Shown: in pieces, positions 58,177-64,000 of the stretch
How the letters are laid out: each line of letters opens with the position of its first letter
Position numbering within the stretch: the stretch's first letter is position 1
Assembly (NCBI RefSeq): GCF_002278135.3
Contig: NZ_CP029425.2
Location: 7,416,001 to 7,480,000, forward strand
DNA: 64,000 bases
Direction: 5' to 3'
From: Bradyrhizobium ottawaense
GTDB lineage: Bacteria; Pseudomonadota; Alphaproteobacteria; Rhizobiales; Xanthobacteraceae
Position numbers and translations under genes: made by a program
The notes under the pieces: generated by a model
Seen by the model: the letters and a program-made list of their open reading frames with translations, nothing else
Databases searched by the model: none
What the model was told of the DNA's origin: nothing

Positions 58177-59820
58177 CTACTCTGCGGCCTGTCGCATATC
58201 AGATGGCTCGGACATCAACATATCTTCGATGCGTCCTTGACAGCAGCCACCGGCCGCATTGGTATGCTCTCGGACCGCTGCGACGCTCCTCAAGCCGTGC
58301 ACGGAGATTGCGTCCTCAATCGTGCCCAGATCAACCCTGTTACACACGCAGATATTCCTCGCGCGGCGCGCTGTTTCGGCGAGGACCGGATCGCCGGCGA
58401 TCGCGGCCATGGACTGCATCTGCTCCCGCGCTTTGGCCAAAGCCTCCCATGGCGCTGGCCGACGTAGCTGCTCCCACATCGGGCTTGAGAGCGAATTATC
58501 GATCTCCTCCACCAGCTTGACTATTCCGGCATAGCCCATATAGGCGTGGCAACGCTCCTGGTTGATATCGACCCATGGCACCGCCGCCTTCAGCGCGACA
58601 AATTGCGACTTGCCGCCCGATAGCATGATGTCCGCTTCTGCGTCCTTCAACATCTTGTACATTTCGCGCGCAGTCATGTCGTCGATCATGTGGGCATCCT
58701 GCCCCATGAGCTCCTTGATGCGCTCCTTGTCTTCCATGGTCGATTTCTTCACACTGGTTCCGACTAATTCCAGCCCGGCTTCCTGGAGCGCCGAGACGAC
58801 CGACCATGACTTGACACCGCCGGTCATTAACAAGGCCCTTTTGCCTTCGAGTCGCGGCTTGTACGGCTGGATGGCAGCCCACGCCCGCGCTTCCTCGCGC
58901 GCGATCACCGCTTCGGTGCGCCCGAGCAGATCTGCCGGGGCGCCGCGCTCAACCAATAAGCGGGCGATCTGGCGTAGCGATTCGCTTGAATCCTGAATAC
59001 CGTAGAACGACCCCTCGAAGAATGGGATCCCGTAACGTTGCTCCATCTTGCGTGCCACGTTGATCATGGATTTTGAGCACACCAACATTGCCGCCCGCGC
59101 GCGATGAGATGAAGCGACTTCGCGGTATTTGCCATCGCCCGAAATGCAGCAGAGAATTCGCACTCCAAGCTCGTCTAACACTGGCTTCACCTGCCAGAGC
59201 TCTCCTGAAAGGTTGTATTCTCCGATCAGATTGATGTCGTACGGCGTGGTGTAGTCCGGTTCTCGCGTGCCGATCACGTAGTCGAGCAAGGCTTCGCCCG
59301 CGAGCTTGTTACCGAGGTTTTTCGAACCGGCGAAGCCCGGAGAATTGATCGGGATCACCGGTTTTGAGAATCTTCGCGACGCTGCCTTGCAGACTGCATT
59401 GATGTCATCGCCGATCATCGCCGGGATGCAGGTTTGATAGACGAAGATTGCGGGCGGATCGCACTTGTCGATGATCTCCTTGATCGCTTTGCACAGCCGC
59501 TTCTCGCCTCCGAATACAATATCGGTTTCGCTCAAATCGGTTGTGAAAGCGGTGCGCCACAAATCCGAGCCGGACGACGCCGCGCCGCGATTGTCCCAGG
59601 AATTACCTTCGCACGCGATCGGGCCATGTACCAAGTGAGCGACATCGGTGAACGGCTGCAGCGCAACCTTCGCGCCGTCGAAAGCACAGCCACCCGCAGC
59701 GCTACCCGGCTGCAACTGTCTGGTACAGCCGTTCCTGCGTTCCGCCTCAGACTTACTGCCATTCTTGGCGCAGCCCGGCTCGTCGAAGATATCCTGGACC
59801 GTGGCCGCCAGTGAACTCAT
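58177..59820 (-). CDS. nifE: FeMo-cofactor scaffold subunit NifE
   Basis: The ATG at 59820 (MSSLAATVQDIFDEPGC) gives 547 residues, NifE length in Bradyrhizobium. Motifs are GGCAFDGAKVALQPFTDVAH, LVHGPIACEGNSWDNRG and PFFEGSFYGIQD. An extended C terminus (CVCNRVDLGTIEDAISVHGL, then HTNAAGGCCQGRIEDML) carries a BFD-like 2Fe-2S motif seen in some rhizobial NifE proteins. A perfect palindrome lies between nifK and this gene. Confidence 0.97.
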   Translation of the reverse strand: MSSLAATVQDIFDEPGCAKNGSKSEAERRNGCTRQLQPGSAAGGCAFDGAKVALQPFTDVAHLVHGPIACEGNSWDNRGAASSGSDLWRTAFTTDLSETDIVFGGEKRLCKAIKEIIDKCDPPAIFVYQTCIPAMIGDDINAVCKAASRRFSKPVIPINSPGFAGSKNLGNKLAGEALLDYVIGTREPDYTTPYDINLIGEYNLSGELWQVKPVLDELGVRILCCISGDGKYREVASSHRARAAMLVCSKSMINVARKMEQRYGIPFFEGSFYGIQDSSESLRQIARLLVERGAPADLLGRTEAVIAREEARAWAAIQPYKPRLEGKRALLMTGGVKSWSVVSALQEAGLELVGTSVKKSTMEDKERIKELMGQDAHMIDDMTAREMYKMLKDAEADIMLSGGKSQFVALKAAVPWVDINQERCHAYMGYAGIVKLVEEIDNSLSSPMWEQLRRPAPWEALAKAREQMQSMAAIAGDPVLAETARRARNICVCNRVDLGTIEDAISVHGLRSVAAVREHTNAAGGCCQGRIEDMLMSEPSDMRQAAE

Positions 59821-59868
59821 CCTGCTTCCTCTCAGGGCAACAAATTGTAAACTCAACCGTTATGTGCT

Positions 59869-59900
59869 CGTGCCATCGTCCAGTCCTGGACGATGGCACG
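59869..59900 (-). terminator. 15-bp perfect inverted repeat between nifK and nifE
   Basis: CGTGCCATCGTCCAG and its exact complement flank a 2-base centre, so an RNA hairpin of about 13 bp with a 6-base loop can form. It begins 13 bp after the nifK stop. No T tract follows. It probably stabilises upstream nifDK mRNA or attenuates entry into nifEN. Confidence 0.6.
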
Positions 59901-59912
59901 TGTAGTTGCTCA

Positions 59913-61469
59913 TCAACGAATGATGTCGAAGCTGTAGTCGGTTTTGCCAAGAATGTTGGTCTTGTTGTCGATCTCGTCGAAGATCTTGTCCAGGATCTTG
60001 ACCAGCACATTCAGACCGCCCTGATAGCCCCATATGGGGGAGCGGTGATGGTGATGCCGGTCGAAAATCGGAAAGCCGATGCGGATTAGTGGCGTTGCGG
60101 TATCACGCTCCAGATACTTCCCATAGGTGTTGCCAATCAGAAAATCGACCGGCTCGGTGAACAAGAGTGAACGCATGTGCCAGAGATCCCGCCCCGGATA
60201 GACTTGGCAGCCCTGTCCAAATGGCGAGCTTGCAAGCAGCGCCTGCATTTTCTCCTGCCACGCTTTGTTGCCATTGGTGGACAGCACATGGGTCGGCTCG
60301 GCGCCGAGTTCGAGCAGAAACGCAGCCAATCCATAGCAAAGATCCGGATCGCCATAGATCGCGAACTTTTTGCCATGAACATGAGCGCTTGAGTCGGCAA
60401 TGGCATCAACCAAGCGGCCACGTTCTCGCGCGAGTTGCTCCGGAATCTCCTTGCCGCTGATGCGTGACAGCGCGACGATAAAGTCATCCGTTGCTGATAA
60501 GCCTACCGGGTAGTTGAAGGATAGAACGTCCTGGCCATGCTCTGCCGCAAATGACAGCGTTTTTTCCGTGCACCATTGCTGCATGGAGATGGTCGCCTTG
60601 GCGTGAATCGCGTTCGCCGCATCCTTCAGCGTCGTACCACCGTCATACATCCGGAATTCGCCGTCTGTCGGAGTGTCGAACACTTCAGAATTGTCGGCGA
60701 GAACTGTGTGCTGGATGCCCATCAATTCCAAGATGCGCTTAATCTCGCGAAGGTTCCCGACGGTATATCCATCGAACCCGCCAATGATGTTGATCGCTCC
60801 ATTCGGTTTGCGCTCCAGCTTCGGCGCTGTTCCGGCCTTGCCGTCCCAAAAATGCTCCAGAATGCCTTTGAGGGCATTGTCGTAGCCGGTGACGTGACTG
60901 CCAACGAATGCGGGCGTGTGGGCGAACGGCACGTCGAAGTCTGCCGGAACCGAGCCCTTTTCTTTCGACGTCTTGATGAAGGCGTTCAGGTCATCGCCGA
61001 TCACTTCGGCCATGCAGGTTGTGGAAACCGCAATCATCTTGGGCTTGTACATCTTGTAGCTGTTCGCGAGCCCGTCGGTCATGTTGTTCAGACCGCCGAA
61101 TACGGCAGCATCTTCCGTCATTGATGAAGAGACACAGGAGCTAGGCTCCTTGAAGTGCCGCGACAAATGACTGCGGTAATAGGCCACACAGCCTTGGCTG
61201 CCGTGGACGAAGGGCAGCGTGCGCTCAAAGCCGACAGAGGCGAATACGGCGCCAAGCGGCTGACACGCCTTCGCCGGATTTACCGCCAGCGCCTCCCGCG
61301 CGAAGTTTTTTTCGCGATATTCGGCCGTTTTGGTCCATTCCTTGATACGTTCGACCTCGGCAGGATCGCGCGGATTCTCGAATATCTTCTTCTTCGCCAG
61401 CATTTGCTGGTATTCTGGACCGCGGAACAGTTCGACATGATCGAGCACGTGTTCGGCACTCTGCGGCAT
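59913..61469 (-). CDS. nifK: Nitrogenase MoFe protein beta chain NifK
   Basis: The 518-residue beta subunit of the MoFe protein. P-cluster ligands lie in [20 protein letters not shown] and [20 protein letters not shown], with [14 protein letters not shown] as the third region. It follows nifD by 65 bp. Confidence 0.99.
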   Translation of the reverse strand: MPQSAEHVLDHVELFRGPEYQQMLAKKKIFENPRDPAEVERIKEWTKTAEYREKNFAREALAVNPAKACQPLGAVFASVGFERTLPFVHGSQGCVAYYRSHLSRHFKEPSSCVSSSMTEDAAVFGGLNNMTDGLANSYKMYKPKMIAVSTTCMAEVIGDDLNAFIKTSKEKGSVPADFDVPFAHTPAFVGSHVTGYDNALKGILEHFWDGKAGTAPKLERKPNGAINIIGGFDGYTVGNLREIKRILELMGIQHTVLADNSEVFDTPTDGEFRMYDGGTTLKDAANAIHAKATISMQQWCTEKTLSFAAEHGQDVLSFNYPVGLSATDDFIVALSRISGKEIPEQLARERGRLVDAIADSSAHVHGKKFAIYGDPDLCYGLAAFLLELGAEPTHVLSTNGNKAWQEKMQALLASSPFGQGCQVYPGRDLWHMRSLLFTEPVDFLIGNTYGKYLERDTATPLIRIGFPIFDRHHHHRSPIWGYQGGLNVLVKILDKIFDEIDNKTNILGKTDYSFDIIR

Positions 61470-61534
61470 CGGTGAAATCCTTCACTATCAGATTGGAATC
61501 GCCCGGGCTTTCCCGGAGAGCGAGACGAGTTGCG

Positions 61535-63037
61535 TTATTCTGCAGCCTGGAGCTTGGCGCTCGGCGCTTCCTTCCAGGGAGCTTTCGTTCTTTTCCAAAT
61601 TGGCGAGTTGACGGCCATGTCCATGTCGCGCGCGAAGATCGCAAAGCCGTCATAACCGTGATATGGACCCGAATAGTCCCACGAATGCATCTGCCGGAAC
61701 GGCACACTCATCTTTTGGAAAACGTACTTTTCCTTGATGCCTGAGCCGACAAGATCAGGCTGGAGTTTTTCGACGAAGCGCTCGAACTCATAGCCATTGA
61801 CGTCATCATAGATGAGGGTGCTGTCTTTCACGTAGTGCTGAGCTGTGCGCTGATAGTCGTCGTTGTGACCGAACTCGTAGCCAGTGCCAATGACGTCCAT
61901 CCCGAGGTCCTCGTACGCGCCAATCACATGACGCGGACGAAGGCCGCCGACGTACAGCATCACCGTCTTGCCCTCGAGGCGCGGGCGATATTTTGCAATC
62001 ACGGCGTCCACCAGCGGCTGATACTTCTCGATCACTCGCTCGGCGCCTTCCTTGATCTTGTCGTCAAAATAACCCGCAATCCTGCGCAGTGAGTCCGCGA
62101 TCTTTGAAGGTCCGAAGAAGTTGTACTCGCACCAAGGGATGCCGAACTTCTCTTCCATGTGGCGTGAGATATAGTTCATGGAACGGTAGCAATGCAGAAT
62201 GTTGAGCTTTGCCTTCGGCGTTGCTTCGAGCTCGGCCAGTGAACCGTCGCCGGACCACTGCGCGATTACCCGTAGTCCCATCTCTTCAAGCAGAATTCGC
62301 GATGACCAAGCATCGCCGCCGATATTGTAGTCTCCGATGATCGCAACATCGTATGGTGTCGGCTCGAACTTTGGTTTGCCCTCGGCCTCGATATGCCCGA
62401 AAATCCAATCGCGTACCGCATCGTTTGCAATGTGATGGCCTAGTGACTGCGACACACCCCGAAAGCCCTCACAACGGACCGGCACGATGGTCTTGCCTCC
62501 ATATTCTTTGGATTTCGCCCTTGACACCGCCTCGATATCGTCACCGATCAACCCTACCGGGCACTCTGATTGTATCGTAATGCCGTTGTTGAGTGGAAAC
62601 AGCTCTTGGATTTCATCAAGGATTTTGTCCAGTTTCTTGTCGCCGCCAAATACGATATCCTTTTCCTGGAAGTCGGAGGTGAACTGCAGAGTCACGAAGC
62701 TATCGATGCCCGTGGTGCCAACGTAATAGTTGCGCCGCGAGCCCCATGAATATTGGCCGCAGCCAACCGGGCCATGGCTGATATGAACCATGTCCTTGAT
62801 TGGTCCCCAGACCACCCCCTTCGACCCTGCATAGGCGCACCCTCTTATCGTCATCACGCCGGGTATGGATTTGATGTTGGACTTCACCCCGCAGTCCGAC
62901 TTACCTGCTTGGTGCACGTTGAGGTGCTTGGCACGCCTTTTCGCGGTTTTCTCCGGATAGACCTTCAGCACCTCCTCGATCAGCTCTTTGTTGCGAGCCC
63001 TGATTTCTGCGACGCTGTTGGTCGTGGCGAGACTCAT
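61535..63037 (-). CDS. nifD: Nitrogenase MoFe protein alpha chain NifD
   Basis: The 500-residue alpha subunit that holds FeMo-co. P-cluster ligands lie in [20 protein letters not shown] and [16 protein letters not shown]. The FeMo-co cysteine is in [15 protein letters not shown] and the histidine in [16 protein letters not shown]. It is the first gene of the nifDKENX operon, with its sigma-54 promoter upstream. Confidence 0.99.
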   Translation of the reverse strand: MSLATTNSVAEIRARNKELIEEVLKVYPEKTAKRRAKHLNVHQAGKSDCGVKSNIKSIPGVMTIRGCAYAGSKGVVWGPIKDMVHISHGPVGCGQYSWGSRRNYYVGTTGIDSFVTLQFTSDFQEKDIVFGGDKKLDKILDEIQELFPLNNGITIQSECPVGLIGDDIEAVSRAKSKEYGGKTIVPVRCEGFRGVSQSLGHHIANDAVRDWIFGHIEAEGKPKFEPTPYDVAIIGDYNIGGDAWSSRILLEEMGLRVIAQWSGDGSLAELEATPKAKLNILHCYRSMNYISRHMEEKFGIPWCEYNFFGPSKIADSLRRIAGYFDDKIKEGAERVIEKYQPLVDAVIAKYRPRLEGKTVMLYVGGLRPRHVIGAYEDLGMDVIGTGYEFGHNDDYQRTAQHYVKDSTLIYDDVNGYEFERFVEKLQPDLVGSGIKEKYVFQKMSVPFRQMHSWDYSGPYHGYDGFAIFARDMDMAVNSPIWKRTKAPWKEAPSAKLQAAE

Positions 63038-63092
63038 CTGGTGTCCTTTAAAAGGTTAGCTGTTGGGAGGGCGGCTTCTTGATCCAAGACTT

Positions 63093-63108
63093 TGCAACCG
63101 GCATGCCA
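63093..63108 (-). promoter_or_regulatory. Sigma-54 promoter of nifDKENX
   Basis: TGGCATGCCGGTTGCA on the minus strand matches the -24/-12 consensus, 56 bp before nifD. Confidence 0.93.
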
Positions 63109-63176
63109 GGGTCTCATGAGCACTAAAACTAGAACAACAACAGTTTCTTAGCGCGACTTGTACGGTGACGGGCTGT

Positions 63177-63192
63177 TGTTGCGAATCCGACA
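63177..63192. promoter_or_regulatory. NifA upstream site of nifD
   Basis: TGTTGCGAATCCGACA fits TGT-N10-ACA, about 70 bp upstream of the nifD sigma-54 element. Confidence 0.78.
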
Positions 63193-63463
63193 TCTCGCCT
63201 TTGCGAGGGACTCTTGGTTTGGCGGTGTTCGAAATGGAACAAGGCGGCCGCGCGTGAAATTCACGGCGGAGTTTTTGAGTTTATGCGCGACAGCAACGCT
63301 CTGCGGTGTAAGGCGGAAGCAGGCCGCAAGTCTGGCTTCCAATCCTTCATACTTATTGAAACCTACAGGTGCTCACCTGCGATGTAATGACGTGCGCGAT
63401 CTCGCGCTCTAGATCTCAAGGCGAGCTACCTCGACGCCACGTGAACTTCTTAGGCTCGTTAGA

Positions 63464-63552
63464 TCACACGAGCATCGTCGCGCCTTGATAAGGGGCACGC
63501 ACGATCACATCGATGTCTTCGCGTGCGTTGTACATGCCGAGGGACACAGAGC
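63464..63552 (-). pseudogene. C-terminal remnant of a SufS-type cysteine desulfurase
   Basis: The minus-strand end SVSLGMYNAREDIDVIVRAP matches the C terminus of SufS/Csd enzymes (R-AS-x-YNTREDIDALV). About 27 residues remain before the frame enters the IS3-type element, which truncated the gene. Confidence 0.55.
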
Positions 63553-63635
63553 TGGCCCCGCAAATTCGGACAGTAGCTTGAGTGGATTTTCTGCCTGACA
63601 GCGGCGAGGATTCTTGCTGCGAATCAGGAGCGAAG

Positions 63636-63941
63636 ATGACGAAGAAGAGCCGCCGGACGCATTCTCCGGCATTCAAGGCGAAGGTTGCTTTGGCTGCGGT
63701 CAAAGGCGGCAAGACACTGGCGGAGCTGGCGCAACTGTTTGATGTTCATCCGAACCAGATCACGATCTGGAAAAACCAGCTCCTGGAAGGCGCCGCCGGC
63801 GTGTTTGGGCATGACAAGACATCGGCCGAGACGCCGGTCGATTTGAAGGCGTTACATGCCAAGATCGGCGAGCTGGCGTTGGAAAGCGATTTTTTGTCCG
63901 GCGCGCTCACCAAGGCGGGCCTGCTGAGCGCAAAGCGATGA
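63636..63941 (+). CDS. IS3-family transposase OrfA
   Basis: A 101-residue OrfA with the helix-turn-helix SPAFKAKVALAAVKGGKTLA, then AQLFDVHPNQITIWKNQLLE and a leucine-rich coiled segment (LHAKIGELALESDFL). The ATG at 63636 follows CAGGAG. Confidence 0.93.
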   Translation: MTKKSRRTHSPAFKAKVALAAVKGGKTLAELAQLFDVHPNQITIWKNQLLEGAAGVFGHDKTSAETPVDLKALHAKIGELALESDFLSGALTKAGLLSAKR

Positions 63942-64000
63942 TCGACCGCGGTCATGATCTTTCTATCGTGCGCCAGGCGAAGGTCCTGAAGCTGGCTCGC
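63938..64000 (+). CDS. IS3-family transposase OrfB, 5' end only
   Basis: An ATG overlapping the orfA stop (ATGA) opens MIDRGHDLSIVRQAKVLKLA, the expected start of the catalytic OrfB. The rve domain lies beyond the window. Confidence 0.8.
   Translation, partial: MIDRGHDLSIVRQAKVLKLAR

Larger units (their letters stand above)
63553..64000 (+). mobile_element. IS3-family element, right part beyond the window
   Basis: The left end appears to be TGGCCCCGCAAATTCGGACA, next to the sufS remnant. Two overlapping reading frames (orfA and the start of orfB) have the IS3-family layout. Confidence 0.75.

Overview
The window is part of the symbiosis island of a nodulating Bradyrhizobium. A nif/fix cluster (nifD K E N X, fdxB, iscA, nifS, nifT, nifB, fdxN, nifZ, nifH, nifQ, nifW, fixBCX) lies beside a rhizobial type III secretion (T3SS, rhc/nol/nop) cluster. 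The two are joined by a gene-poor stretch full of insertion sequences and broken effector genes. NifH and the gene order (nifH-nifQ-nifW-fixBCX with no fixA) are of Bradyrhizobium type. The species cannot be fixed from the sequence alone.

Layout. 1-3774: the minus-strand operon nolB-rhcJ-nolU-nolV-rhcN runs off the left edge behind a tts box (the TtsI-binding promoter element). 3846-5912: nolW and two tts-box-driven candidate secreted proteins. 6473-19916: two IS630 copies, identical in transposase sequence and opposite in orientation, enclose nopE1 (two self-cleaving domains), nopC, nopA, the sctD-like gene, rhcV, TPR genes, a broken nopP copy and an M16 peptidase gene. 19919-31700: a frameshifted M16 partner, a pair of P-loop ATPases, a collapsed nopM (IpaH-type E3 ligase), an orphan modC-like gene cut by an IS256 element, and long stretches with no recognisable gene. 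31739-50400: ahpCD, fixBCX-nifWQH on the minus strand, an ArsC-like gene and an ompW-like gene on the plus strand, then a set of small nif-linked ORFs, nifZ, fdxN, nifB, nifT, nifS, an Nfu-like ORF, iscA and a Rieske protein. 50960-54583: an IS21 element and an intact nopP. 55377-63192: nifDKENX, the two NifX-associated genes and fdxB. 63464-64000: a sufS remnant truncated by an IS3-family element.

Regulation is readable from the sequence. T3SS genes carry tts boxes (eight good or fair examples). The nif genes carry -24/-12 sigma-54 promoters (nifD, nifB, nifH, iscA, the gene at 49403, the orf51/ArsC-like pair and ahpC), and several have NifA upstream sites of the form TGT-N10-ACA. Two NifA sites lie between divergent sigma-54 promoters.

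The main items for a second look are: a cluster of small uncharacterised ORFs downstream of nifZ; an Nfu-like protein that has lost both cluster cysteines and is translationally coupled to nifS; an unknown 196-aa gene with its own NifA/sigma-54 control; a 51-aa ORF at the head of the operon divergent from nifH; a paired ParA-like ATPase locus; and hairpins between nopA and the sctD-like gene and between nifK and nifE.
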